64,000 nucleotides of DNA from Ohtaekwangia sp036786105 (GTDB lineage: Bacteria > Bacteroidota > Bacteroidia > Cytophagales > Cyclobacteriaceae), in NCBI RefSeq assembly GCF_036786105.1, contig NZ_DAIQRQ010000018.1, forward strand, positions 18,756 to 82,755, read 5' to 3'. The notes beneath the pieces were generated by a model. That model saw nothing but the letters and a program-made list of their open reading frames with translations, made no database searches and was not told where the DNA came from. Positions 56,349 to 64,000 of the stretch are shown here, one piece after another. Position numbers and translations under genes: made by a program. How positions within the stretch are numbered: the stretch's first letter is position 1; each line of letters begins with the position of its first letter.

Positions 56349-57543
56349 GCAGCTTTTCAATAATGGCATTAACAATATCCTGTGCTACTTCTTTTTTAGT
56401 TTTCAATTCAAACGACTTCACACGTTGTTCCTTGTCGATGATGGTGATCTTGTTGGTATCGTGTTGAAACCCGGCACCTTTATCGTTCAGTGAATTTAAT
56501 ACGATGAGGTCAAAATTCTTTCTTTCTAATTTAGACAATGCGTTGGCTTTTTCATTCTCTGTTTCCAGGGCAAAGCCCACAATCACCTGCCCGTTGTGTT
56601 TCATCTTTCCGAGCGATGCAGCGATGTCGCGCGTTTTTGTCAACTCGATTGTCAGGTTTGCATCACTCTTCTTGATCTTCTGCTCCGCTACCTCCACCGG
56701 CCGATAGTCAGCCACCGCTGCTGCCAGCACCGTAACATCCGCGGTTGGAAAATGGGTAGCACACGCTGTATACATCTGCTCAGCCGAAGTCACGTTGATA
56801 ACGTTGATCTGTGTATGTGTCGTATGCTGTTGCGTAGGCCCCGTTACCAGATTTACTTCAGCGCCGAGATCGGCCAATGCTTCTGCAATGGCAAAACCCA
56901 TTTTTCCACTGGAGTGGTTGCCTATAAAGCGCACAGGATCGAGTGCTTCATATGTAGGGCCCGCTGTTACCAGTACTTTTTTACCGCCAAGTTTTTTCTG
57001 TGTGGCGAAATGCTTTTCCAGTGCGGCAACAATTTCTTCCGGTTCCGCCATTCGGCCCTGCCCTACCAGCCCGCTGGCCAGTTCGCCATACGTTGGGTCG
57101 ATCAGTATATTTCCAAAATCTTTCAGTTTGTGAAGATTATGTTGCGTGACAGGATGCTGCAACATATCGAGATCCATGGCAGGAGCAAAAAATACCGGGC
57201 AACGTGCGGAAAGGTATACCGCGAGCAAAAGATTATCGCACAATCCATTCGCCATTTTTGCCAGCGTATTGGCACTGGCTGGAGCAATTACCATGGCATC
57301 GGCCCACAACCCCAGGTCTACATGGTTGTTCCACTGGCCGGTTTCATCTTTCGAGAACGTTGTGAGTACAGGATTTTTAGAGAGTGTAGCGAGCGTAAGC
57401 GGTGTTATAAAATCATGTGCGGCAGACGTCATCACCACTTTTACGGTTGCCCCGGCTTTCACGAGCAATCGCGTGAGCACAGCCGACTTATAAGCAGCAA
57501 TGCTTCCTGTTACGCCCAGCAAGATCTTTTTATTATGAAGCAT
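56341..57543 (-). CDS. coaBC: Bifunctional phosphopantothenoylcysteine decarboxylase / phosphopantothenate-cysteine ligase
   Basis: 400 residues, coenzyme A biosynthesis. The N-terminal flavin decarboxylase CoaC has GVTGSIAAYKS, the catalytic His in WNNHVDLGLWADAMVIAPASANT, PAMDLDMLQHP (substrate-binding, PAMN variant), and a C-terminal Cys/Gly segment. The CoaB ligase domain begins near residue 180 (VLVTAGPTYEALDPVRFIGNHSSGKMG, VTGPTQQHTT, AAVADYRPVEV). Normal length. It lies between rpoZ (95 bp, with a repeat-rich spacer) and porD. Confidence 0.97.
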   Translation of the reverse strand: MLHNKKILLGVTGSIAAYKSAVLTRLLVKAGATVKVVMTSAAHDFITPLTLATLSKNPVLTTFSKDETGQWNNHVDLGLWADAMVIAPASANTLAKMANGLCDNLLLAVYLSARCPVFFAPAMDLDMLQHPVTQHNLHKLKDFGNILIDPTYGELASGLVGQGRMAEPEEIVAALEKHFATQKKLGGKKVLVTAGPTYEALDPVRFIGNHSSGKMGFAIAEALADLGAEVNLVTGPTQQHTTHTQINVINVTSAEQMYTACATHFPTADVTVLAAAVADYRPVEVAEQKIKKSDANLTIELTKTRDIAASLGKMKHNGQVIVGFALETENEKANALSKLERKNFDLIVLNSLNDKGAGFQHDTNKITIIDKEQRVKSFELKTKKEVAQDIVNAIIEKLHD

Positions 57544-57638
57544 ATCCGTTACCGGTTTACAAGTTACCCGTTAATCGTTATCCGGAAACAATGTATCGAT
57601 TACGAATAACGATTAACAGATAACGGATAACGTTTTCC
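57544..57638. repeat. Spacer with 'gttaatcgttatccgt' repeat words
   Basis: The 95 bp between coaBC and rpoZ consists mostly of variants of 'cgttaatcgttatccg', 'gaataacgattaacag' and 'ataacggataacg', present in both orientations. Similar words occur at 58966-59013 and at 63944-64000. Confidence 0.7.
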
Positions 57639-57950
57639 CTATGCCGGGTCTTCGTTACGCATACGGAAGGTAAGCTCGCCATCGAGAAACTCTTCTATCG
57701 CTGTATTGGTAGGCTTCGGCATACGCTCGTAGAACTTGGAGATTTCGATCTGCTCGCGGTTTTCGAAAACTTCTTCCAGGTTATCTACAGTAGTAGCAAA
57801 CTCAGCCAGTTTGTTGTTGAGCTCCTCTTTCAGGTTCACGGCAATCTGGCGCGCACGCTTGGAGATGATCACTACCGACTCGTATACATTACCGCTGGGT
57901 GCTGCGATCTTTTCTACATCGCGGGTTACTATGGATGATTGAGCTGCCAT
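57639..57950 (-). CDS. rpoZ: DNA-directed RNA polymerase omega subunit
   Basis: 103 residues: IVTRDVEKIAAPSGNVYESVVIISKRARQIA is the omega/Rpb6 core, followed by the Bacteroidota-type acidic C-terminal tail (LEEVFENREQIEISKFYERMPKPTNTAIEEFLDGEL). It stabilises the beta' subunit and is part of the core enzyme. It lies 4 bp after bamD and before coaBC, the usual Bacteroidota order. Confidence 0.93.
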   Translation of the reverse strand: MAAQSSIVTRDVEKIAAPSGNVYESVVIISKRARQIAVNLKEELNNKLAEFATTVDNLEEVFENREQIEISKFYERMPKPTNTAIEEFLDGELTFRMRNEDPA

Positions 57951-57954
57951 ATTA

Positions 57955-58767
57955 TTATGTGTTTGTGTTTTTCGTTTTGTTTAATTTTTCGAGGCTGTCG
58001 CCATACATTTTTTCTGCGTCTCTCAGAAACTTGCTCTGCGGGAACTTGTCTACAAATTCTTTGTAGTGTTCTACCACAGCTTTATAACGTTCTGCCTGCT
58101 TTGAATAAATACTTTGTTGCGCAAGTTTGTATTCGGCCGATACCACCAGGTAGCTGGCTTCTTCCACGTAATGCGAATCGGGGAAGTTGTTCTTGAAATT
58201 GTTAAGCGATACGATAGCCGCCTTGTAGCTGCGCATTCTGTAGTACTGGTACGCATTTTCAAATCCTTTTTTCTCAAGTTTGGCCTGTGTGGTGTAAATT
58301 ACCTCTACCGCCTGGTCTTTGAATTTGCTGTTCGGAAAGCGGTTCAAAAATTCCTGCATGGCAGCCATGGCATTAATGCTGTTGGTCTGATCCAGGTTGG
58401 GCTTGGGCGATGACGCATATTGCGAATAAGCATACATGTATCGCGCCTCTTCTGCCAGTGTGCTACGACCATAGGTTTCGTAAAAGGTTTTGAATTGCTC
58501 GGAAGCCAGCAAATAAAGCTTATCGTAAAACTGGCAATAGGCCAGGAAGAACTGCACTTTTTCACCTTCCGGCAAGCCGCGCACAATGGGCAGAATCTGT
58601 TCAAACAATACCGAAGCCTTATAATATTCCTTGATATCGTAATAATGCAGGGCTCCCTCATATTTCACCCGCCAGTCCTGACTTTTCTCAATTCTCCGGA
58701 ACTTGCTGCACGATGCCCCGGCCAGCAGGATGAAAATTATAAAGATTAACGCTGATAGATTCCGCAT
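57955..58767 (-). CDS. bamD: Outer-membrane protein assembly factor BamD
   Basis: 270 residues from ATG 58767 (MRNLSALIFIIFILLAGASCSKF, lipobox AGASC). The frame reaches 58818 but that part lies upstream of a good promoter element. Five TPR-like repeats follow (YEGALHYYDIKEYYKASVLFEQILP, FFLAYCQFYDKLYLLASEQFKTFYETY, YMYAYSQYA ... AMQEFLNRFPNSKFKDQA, YQYYRMRSYKAAIVSLNNFKNNFPDSHY, YKAVVEHYKEFVDKFPQSKF). It inserts outer-membrane beta-barrels with BamA, and heads the cluster containing rpoZ, coaBC, porD and recN. Confidence 0.94.
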   Translation of the reverse strand: MRNLSALIFIIFILLAGASCSKFRRIEKSQDWRVKYEGALHYYDIKEYYKASVLFEQILPIVRGLPEGEKVQFFLAYCQFYDKLYLLASEQFKTFYETYGRSTLAEEARYMYAYSQYASSPKPNLDQTNSINAMAAMQEFLNRFPNSKFKDQAVEVIYTTQAKLEKKGFENAYQYYRMRSYKAAIVSLNNFKNNFPDSHYVEEASYLVVSAEYKLAQQSIYSKQAERYKAVVEHYKEFVDKFPQSKFLRDAEKMYGDSLEKLNKTKNTNT

Positions 58768-58774
58768 AAGCCCG

Positions 58775-58782
58775 CAAATATA
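58775..58782 (-). promoter_or_regulatory. -7 element (TATATTTG) of the bamD operon
   Basis: On the minus strand TATATTTG is an exact TAnnTTTG match, only 7 nt upstream of the bamD ATG. A T-rich stretch (TTTTTC) sits about 20 nt further up as a possible -33 region. A start just after it would leave almost no 5' leader. Confidence 0.5.
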
Positions 58783-58865
58783 GTACAAGAGTTTAGAACA
58801 GAAAAACGCTGTTTTCATGCAAATAGGATGTAACAGGGGGAGAAAAAGTTGGAATCTGGCTTCAG

Positions 58866-58965
58866 NNNNNNNNNNNNNNNNNNNNNNNNNNNNNNNNNNN
58901 NNNNNNNNNNNNNNNNNNNNNNNNNNNNNNNNNNNNNNNNNNNNNNNNNNNNNNNNNNNNNNNNN
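58866..58965. other. Assembly gap (100 N) without matching ends
   Basis: Unlike the other three gaps, the flanks ('aatctggcttcag' and 'gttacacgttattcgg') do not match, so real sequence of unknown length may be missing between bamD and the T9SS-sorted protein gene. Confidence 0.9.
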
Positions 58966-59013
58966 GTTACACGTTATTCGGAAAGACTATTAACGGTTAA
59001 CCTGTAACCGATA
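58966..59013. repeat. Short 'gttaacggttaacctgtaaccg' repeat element
   Basis: Contains the hairpin CGGTTA (58994-58999) with TAACCG (59005-59010) and 'gttacacgttattcgg', the same word family as in 57544-57638 and 63944-64000. It lies just past the stop of the T9SS-sorted protein gene, where it could also work as a weak terminator. Confidence 0.55.
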
Positions 59014-59018
59014 ACAAT

Positions 59019-59723
59019 TCACTTCTTAACGATAAGTTTCCGCGTCATGACCCCTTCGTTATCGAGGTAAAGGGTGTAGAAGTAAATGCCGGCGTTGAGT
59101 TCGTCTACTTTGATGCGAACACGGTTTTCGGTAAATGGCAGTGGATAATCACCTACTGGATTGCCCAGCAGGTTATGCATGATGATTTTCGCCTTTACCT
59201 GTTCATTGAACATTTTGTATTCCACAAAAGCATTATCCGTTACAGGGTTCGGGTACACATCGTGCAAGTCAATAAACCGGGAAGTATACAAGCTTTGCTT
59301 CTCCAGTTTTTCTTCCACGCTGAAGTTCACAACAAACTCTACGATTTGCGCAGGATGCGACTTGTTATAAACAACATAGCGTACGGTACTTTCAGCAGGA
59401 ACGAGCCCGGCTTCCAACGCCACCTGGAAACTGTTGATGGTTTGACCTGCATCAACTTTTAAAATATAGTCTTCGTTTTTCTGGTCAAGGCAATTGTTGT
59501 CGAGACAAAAAAAGTTTTTCTGCGTGCTGCCAATCTGGGCATCGACTTTACGAATAATAAGCGTGATCGTTTTCTCGGAGGTATTCTTGAAGCGAATCGG
59601 GGCCTTGATGGTTTCGCCTATTAATCCGCGGTAAGAGTCCTGCAGGGGAACGACCTCAAATCCCTGCCCGAAACTTATCCGGGTAAGGATTGTGATCATC
59701 ACCAACAACAAGATTTTTCTCAT
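59019..59723 (-). CDS. T9SS type A sorting-domain protein, secreted
   Basis: 234 residues from ATG 59723 (MRKILLLVMITILTRISFGQ signal peptide); an upstream GTG at 59732 is possible. The first 140 residues form a beta-rich domain with a Cys pair (FFCLDNNCLDQ). The last 80 are a type IX C-terminal sorting domain: DVYPNPVTDNAFVEYKM, AKIIMHNLLGNPVGDYPL, NAGIYFYTLYLDNEGVMTRKLIVKK. It should be exported by the T9SS to the surface or medium. Function of the N-terminal part is unknown. It lies 90 bp downstream of the OstA-like gene. Confidence 0.92.
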   Translation of the reverse strand: MRKILLLVMITILTRISFGQGFEVVPLQDSYRGLIGETIKAPIRFKNTSEKTITLIIRKVDAQIGSTQKNFFCLDNNCLDQKNEDYILKVDAGQTINSFQVALEAGLVPAESTVRYVVYNKSHPAQIVEFVVNFSVEEKLEKQSLYTSRFIDLHDVYPNPVTDNAFVEYKMFNEQVKAKIIMHNLLGNPVGDYPLPFTENRVRIKVDELNAGIYFYTLYLDNEGVMTRKLIVKK

Positions 59724-59813
59724 AGAAACCACATATGCTACAAAATTTAAACATTTCTGTGGATTGTCATAATAGATCCAGAATTATTTCGTTAGGCGAA
59801 GCCCCTAATTTTA

Positions 59814-61400
59814 TCACAAACGTTTACGACCTTCCGCCTGCGCGGTACCTGGTGTAACTTGTTCTTTTACAACATCTTCACGGTTAGGTCTTTCTTTACC
59901 ACGCCACGAAAATCCCTTTAACTTGGTATCCTCAACTTTCAGTTCGTGAGGCGGTATAAAACTCGCTTCAGGCTTCACATAAAAACTCATGTTGTTTACC
60001 TTTCCCTCCTTGAACCGGATGGTGATGCTGCTACAGATAATCTTGTTCATGCCCATGGCAGAATTAGTCTTTTCATCCAGCGCGAAGTATATACTTTCAC
60101 CGTTACCTTCTACATGCACGTGATCGATCTTTGAGTCTTTGAAGTATGTTGTCATGCGCCTGCCTTTGATCTGGTTAAAGTTGATCAGCGTATCCTGCGA
60201 GATCACAAAAGAGTTGGCGATCATAAAGATTTTATCGATCGTGTTGTTCTTGATGAGCATGTGAATGGAATCCGCTGTCATCTGGTTATCCTGCGACCAG
60301 AGTATAGGATCTTTGTAGAAGTATATCGTGGAATCGATGGAGCGATACTCCAGTGAATCGGCCAGCCCCTGCATATCGCTCTTAAATATCTTTACGTTGT
60401 TATAGGCCAGCAGGCGTTTCTTGGCCGGATCGGGGCTATCAATAGAAACCAATGTATCGGCCGAGATAAAGAGTGTATCCTTGTCCGTGACCTTCGCGGC
60501 ATACGCGTTGTTGTATACTTTCGCTATACCAATGTTTTTAAAATAATCGGCCGACTGCCCATAGATAATCAGGTTTTCCTTTTTATAGGTCATGACCACA
60601 TTGGTGCGGAAGAGGTATTTTTTCCGGATGTCATCCAGTTTATAGTTCTCTGCATCGAGCTTGTAGTCTTGTGTTTCGGCAGAGCCCAGTTTTAAATCCG
60701 ATTGCTTGGATGTAGTCTGATAAAATCCATTCTCATACACAAATATGCTGCTGTCTTTATCAAGCACCGTTGTAGGCGTTACAAAGTATATGATTTTCGA
60801 TCGCGAATTATACTGAAGGCTATCGGCTGTCATGGTATAATCCGGATTCTTTACGTGCACATCGCGCTTAAAGGAAGCGAGGTTGGAGTTTACGTTATAA
60901 TATCCCTTGTTACTGGTAAGTACGTTGATGCTATCCACCAGCCGGCCGTTGTTGAAATAGTTAGCAATGTTGGTACTGCGATCAAAATCGAGAAAGTCTG
61001 TGTATAGGGTGGCCGTGGCAAGTTTGGTGAACACCACGTTGGAGCGCAGCTTGGCTTTTTTAGTGTTACCATCATATTCCAGTTTTCGCCCTGTAATGGT
61101 TACTGAGTCGCCTTCCAGAATCTTTACCTGACCAAAAGCTTCTACAAAATTTCGCTTCTTGAAGAAGTATGCCGAGTCGCAGAATATAGTGGTTTGGTTT
61201 TGTGTGAGTATAACATTACCGATAAGTCGGTCGAAGCGCTCATCGCCTTGTCTTCCTCCGCGCAACTGATCAGCCTGTTTCAGCTTCACTTTCTTTTGTG
61301 CCCACGCGGGAGCCGACACCAGGAGTGCCATCACAAACAACATGATGGTCCACCGCTTTCCGCTTTCAACTTTCCGCTTTCTGCTTCTTTGTGCATTCAT
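59814..61400 (-). CDS. OstA/LptA-like protein (outer-membrane lipopolysaccharide transport family)
   Basis: 528 residues as called. Repeated beta-jellyroll segments of the OstA/LptA type: FDRLIGNVILTQNQTTIFCDSAYFF, VEAFGQVKILEGDSVTITG, KLEYDGNTKKAKLRSNVVF, and more. The natural signal peptide is MLFVMALLVSAPAWAQ, which would start at 61343. The 19 residues before it (MNAQRSRKRKVESGKRWTI) come from a repeat-like 'aaagcggaaagttgaaagcgg' sequence, so the true start is uncertain. Role by family: periplasmic bridge for lipopolysaccharide. It is divergent from tilS, 59 bp apart. Confidence 0.88.
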   Translation of the reverse strand: MNAQRSRKRKVESGKRWTIMLFVMALLVSAPAWAQKKVKLKQADQLRGGRQGDERFDRLIGNVILTQNQTTIFCDSAYFFKKRNFVEAFGQVKILEGDSVTITGRKLEYDGNTKKAKLRSNVVFTKLATATLYTDFLDFDRSTNIANYFNNGRLVDSINVLTSNKGYYNVNSNLASFKRDVHVKNPDYTMTADSLQYNSRSKIIYFVTPTTVLDKDSSIFVYENGFYQTTSKQSDLKLGSAETQDYKLDAENYKLDDIRKKYLFRTNVVMTYKKENLIIYGQSADYFKNIGIAKVYNNAYAAKVTDKDTLFISADTLVSIDSPDPAKKRLLAYNNVKIFKSDMQGLADSLEYRSIDSTIYFYKDPILWSQDNQMTADSIHMLIKNNTIDKIFMIANSFVISQDTLINFNQIKGRRMTTYFKDSKIDHVHVEGNGESIYFALDEKTNSAMGMNKIICSSITIRFKEGKVNNMSFYVKPEASFIPPHELKVEDTKLKGFSWRGKERPNREDVVKEQVTPGTAQAEGRKRL

Positions 61401-61446
61401 AAATTCACCTGCAAGCTACGAATCGTAATTCTAAAATCGTAAATCG

Positions 61447-61454
61447 TACCTTTG
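61447..61454 (+). promoter_or_regulatory. Candidate -7 element (TACCTTTG) of tilS
   Basis: Exact TAnnTTTG match only 5 nt upstream of the GTG start at 61460, so the transcript would begin at or very near the start codon. No -33 TTTG is seen in the 59-bp divergent spacer. Confidence 0.4.
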
Positions 61455-61459
61455 CGCCC

Positions 61460-62788
61460 GTGCTAGAGCAATTTCTGAACCATATTCACCAGCATACACT
61501 TTGCCGGAAAGACGACTGCATCCTGCTGGCCGTCAGTGGTGGCATCGACTCCATGGTAATGCTCCATCTTTTTCAGCAGGCCGGGTTCTCTATCGCGATA
61601 GCGCATTGTAATTTTCAACTTCGCGGTAAAGATGCCGATGGTGATGAAGATTTTGTGAAGACTGTTGCTGCACAACAAAACATTCCCTGCTTTACTACGC
61701 GGTTTGATACAGCCGCATACGCTGAAGTGCATAAACTTTCCATCCAGATGGCTGCACGCGAGCTGCGCTATAGATGGTTCAATGAAGTAGTAACTCACCA
61801 GGGTTTTACCAAACTCGCTACGGCTCATCACCTGAACGACTCACTGGAAACGGTACTTCTCCATTGGGTACACGGTGCATCGCTGGATGGCTTTGCAGGT
61901 ATACCGGTAAAGCACAGCAACATTATCCGCCCGCTGTTGTTTGCTTCGCGCGAAGCGATAGAGCAATATGCAAAAGCACACAACATAGCCTGGCGCGAAG
62001 ACAGCAGCAACCAGACTGACGACTATCAACGAAACTATATTCGTCATAAAATTATACCGGCATTAAAAGAGCTTAACCCTTCGCTGGAATATACTATACA
62101 ACGGAGCTTTGGTAAAGTAGCAGGCGAGCTTGCGTTACTGCATCGCGGGCTGGAGGCATGGACGGATCAATATGTTACAGTATTGCACGATCGCATCACG
62201 ATCGACAAAGCATATTTTCAGGGCGCAACACACGAAGCTTCTGTGCTCTGGAATTTCCTGAAGGAATACGGTTTTAATTATGATGTGTGTATGGATATAG
62301 TAGCATCGTTACACGGACAATCCGGCAAGCGATTTTATTCCTCTACACATCAACTGGTAAATGATCGGGAGCATCTCCTTGTAACAAAACAGGTGAACGG
62401 TTGGGAAAATGCTCGTATAGAGAAAGATCAGCAACAGGCAACGTTCGGTATATGGAATATGACCATCCTTCCGTCTGCGGTTGTGCAAAAATCTTCACAG
62501 GTATATGAAGCCACGCTCGATGCTGCTAAAATTATATTCCCGTTGGTATGGCGCAAGTGGAAAGCAGGCGATGCATTCTATCCGCTGGGCATGCAACACC
62601 GCAAGAAGGTAAGTGACTTTCTGATCGATAACAAAGTATCCGTGGCTGATAAAGACACGGTAACGGTACTCGAATCGCAGGGAGAAATTATATGGGTGGC
62701 GGGGCATCGCATCGACAACCGGTACCGGATTACGGAGACTACACGTGAGGTGATCACCTTCCGGGTGTCGCCACATTTTCCTCAATAA
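61460..62788 (+). CDS. tilS: tRNA(Ile)-lysidine synthase TilS
   Basis: 442 residues, GTG start; homologues begin at the same point (LEQFLNHI...). The ATP-binding PP-loop is LAVSGGIDSMVMLHL, followed by ATAHHLNDSLETVLL and RNYIRHKIIPALKELNP, with a C-terminal TilS substrate-binding domain (FPLVWRKWKAGDAFYPLGM). It converts C34 of tRNA-Ile2 (CAU) to lysidine so that it reads AUA. That matters here because AUA codons look common in this window. Confidence 0.95.
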   Translation: MLEQFLNHIHQHTLCRKDDCILLAVSGGIDSMVMLHLFQQAGFSIAIAHCNFQLRGKDADGDEDFVKTVAAQQNIPCFTTRFDTAAYAEVHKLSIQMAARELRYRWFNEVVTHQGFTKLATAHHLNDSLETVLLHWVHGASLDGFAGIPVKHSNIIRPLLFASREAIEQYAKAHNIAWREDSSNQTDDYQRNYIRHKIIPALKELNPSLEYTIQRSFGKVAGELALLHRGLEAWTDQYVTVLHDRITIDKAYFQGATHEASVLWNFLKEYGFNYDVCMDIVASLHGQSGKRFYSSTHQLVNDREHLLVTKQVNGWENARIEKDQQQATFGIWNMTILPSAVVQKSSQVYEATLDAAKIIFPLVWRKWKAGDAFYPLGMQHRKKVSDFLIDNKVSVADKDTVTVLESQGEIIWVAGHRIDNRYRITETTREVITFRVSPHFPQ

Positions 62789-62950
62789 CATTTTTTTTTG
62801 ACAGGTAGTATCCTAAATTGGTGCCTAGGCAGTGTTCACTCATTCCTGCCCTGTGTTACATGGTGCTGATTTCTGACGCTATACTGTTTGATCAACTCCG
62901 TTCGGTAAACTCCCTGATATCACAATTCAAACCCATAAATATTTATTCTT

Positions 62951-63880
62951 ATGAAAGTAACAGTAGTTGGCGCTGGTAATGTAGGCGCTACATGTGCCGA
63001 TGTACTGGCCTATCGCGAGGTGGCTAATGAAATCGTGCTGGTAGATATTAAAGAAGGTCTTGCTGAAGGAAAGGCATTGGACATCTGGCAAAAGGCTCCC
63101 ATCGATCTGTATGATAGCCGCACCATTGGTGCTACCAATGACTATGCAAAGTCTGCAAACTCCGATGTAGTGGTGATCACTTCAGGACTTCCGCGCAAGC
63201 CGGGCATGAGCCGCGATGATCTTATCGGAACCAACGCAGGCATTGTAAAGTCTGTAACCGAAAATATTATCAAGTACTCACCGGACGCGATCATCATCGT
63301 GGTTTCCAATCCGCTGGATGTTATGACGTATCAGGCACACCTCACCTCCAAACTGCCGCGTACCAAAGTATTTGGTATGGCCGGTATACTTGACACGGCC
63401 CGTTACCGTGCGTTTCTGGCAGAAGCATTGAATGTATCCCCTAAAGATATACAGGCTGTGTTACTCGGTGGCCATGGCGACACGATGGTGCCCCTGCCAC
63501 GCTATACTACCGTAGCCGGTATACCGGTAACCGAGCTTATCGATAAAGATAAACTGAATGCCATACTGGAAAGAACAAAAGTTGGTGGTGGCGAGCTGGT
63601 AAAACTCATGGGCACATCGGCATGGTATGCTCCCGGCTCCGCTGCAGCACAAATGGTAGAAGCTATCGTAAAAGATCAGCGCAGGGTATTCCCGGTATGT
63701 ATCAAACTCGATGGCGAGTATGGTATAAAAGATTGCTACCTGGGTGTGCCGGTAATTCTCGGCAAAAATGGAATTGAACGTGTAATCGAACTTGATCTCA
63801 ACTCTGAAGAACGCGCACTCCTCGAATCAAGCCGCAAAGCGGTGAAGGAAGTAATGGATGTGTTGGAGAAACTTGGATAG
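62951..63880 (+). CDS. mdh: Malate dehydrogenase
   Basis: 309 residues, NAD-dependent TCA-cycle enzyme of the lactate-dehydrogenase-like group. NAD site VVGAGNVGATCADVL, Asp41 region EIVLVDIKEG, substrate loop SGLPRKPGMSRDDL, VVSNPLDVMTY, GMAGILDTARYRAFLAE, catalytic His in GGHGDTMVPLPRY, and C-terminal LNSEERALLESSRKAVKEVMDVL. Normal length, ATG start. It is monocistronic as far as the window shows, with a repeat-rich 3' spacer. Confidence 0.97.
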   Translation: MKVTVVGAGNVGATCADVLAYREVANEIVLVDIKEGLAEGKALDIWQKAPIDLYDSRTIGATNDYAKSANSDVVVITSGLPRKPGMSRDDLIGTNAGIVKSVTENIIKYSPDAIIIVVSNPLDVMTYQAHLTSKLPRTKVFGMAGILDTARYRAFLAEALNVSPKDIQAVLLGGHGDTMVPLPRYTTVAGIPVTELIDKDKLNAILERTKVGGGELVKLMGTSAWYAPGSAAAQMVEAIVKDQRRVFPVCIKLDGEYGIKDCYLGVPVILGKNGIERVIELDLNSEERALLESSRKAVKEVMDVLEKLG

Positions 63881-63887
63881 ATAGAAA

Positions 63888-64000
63888 TAGCTGCTGGCTG
63901 CAAGCTACTAGCCGCTAGAAGTGAGTGGTGAAGGGACGACCCGTTATCGGTTAATCGTTACACGTTAATCGTAGTTACTCTTCTAACGATTAACGTGTAA
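63888..64000. repeat. Repeat-rich spacer after mdh with 15-bp inverted repeat
   Basis: Begins with 'agctgctggctgcaagctactagccgctag' words and ends with TTACACGTTAATCGT (63958-63972) and its exact reverse complement ACGATTAACGTGTAA (63986-64000), a 15-bp stem with a 13-nt loop that may continue past the window. The words match 57544-57638 and 58966-59013. Confidence 0.75.

Noticed and set aside
56596..57609. 337-codon plus-strand ORF
   Set aside because: Fully antisense to coaBC, rich in Cys/Arg/His as expected for a shadow frame, and no family resemblance.

Overview
The window is a stretch of a Bacteroidota chromosome, most likely an order Cytophagales (Chryseolinea/Ohtaekwangia-like) environmental bacterium. 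The evidence is a SusC/SusD pair with a hybrid two-component regulator, a type IX secretion (T9SS) component (PorD) and a T9SS-sorted protein, the gene order bamD-rpoZ-coaBC-porD-recN that is typical of this phylum, and TAnnTTTG-type -7 promoter elements. The genus is inference only. The sequence is a draft scaffold with four 100-N gaps. Three of these lie between identical 55-bp ends and are probably unmerged contig overlaps.

Layout. (1) 1-7108, minus: a giant secreted repeat protein (signal peptide, Gly-rich region, Asp-rich calcium-binding repeats, about 12 Ig-like repeats, cadherin-like repeats) that runs off the left edge. (2) 7109-8041: a mostly non-coding divergent region with one small coiled-coil ORF and a possible gene remnant. 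(3) 8042-26778: a polysaccharide utilisation locus with sulfatase (plus), then on the minus strand GH2, GH30, an FG-GAP/ASPIC lipoprotein, SusD, SusC and a hybrid two-component sensor/AraC regulator. Together these suggest sensing, surface capture and cleavage of a galactan, perhaps a sulfated beta-1,6-linked one. (4) 27114-29452: an SRPBCC protein, and a translationally coupled CHASE3 histidine kinase/response regulator pair. (5) 29762-33898: a trehalose module (fused TPS-TPP and a GH15 enzyme).

(6) 34241-43050, plus: a copper/heavy-metal efflux island with a HYC_CC_PP-like small protein, CusA (split by one in-frame stop), a TolC-like channel, two consecutive CusB-like adaptors carrying heavy-metal-binding domains, and two DUF3347 proteins. 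CutC lies about 2.4 kb further on. (7) 43118-48000: small accessory genes (lipocalin-like, winged-helix, DinB, CutC, GNAT, zinc-ribbon/DUF4272). (8) 48021-53071: a TonB-type outer-membrane protein with an unusual C-terminal add-on domain, diverging from a LytS/LytTR two-component pair. (9) 53491-58767, minus: the bamD-rpoZ-coaBC-porD-(Sm-like ORF)-recN cluster, with a 178-bp tandem duplication at its recN end. (10) 59019-63880: T9SS-sorted protein, OstA/LptA-like protein, tilS and mdh.

Intergenic spaces carry several families of short inverted or tandem repeats, and in two places these appear to have been absorbed into the N-termini of genes. I saw no rRNA, tRNA, CRISPR array, prophage or intact insertion sequence. 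The best candidates for a second look are the nonsense-split CusA in a duplicated-adaptor copper island, the Sm-like small gene beside recN, the receptor with a post-barrel domain, and the recN/LytTR tandem duplication.
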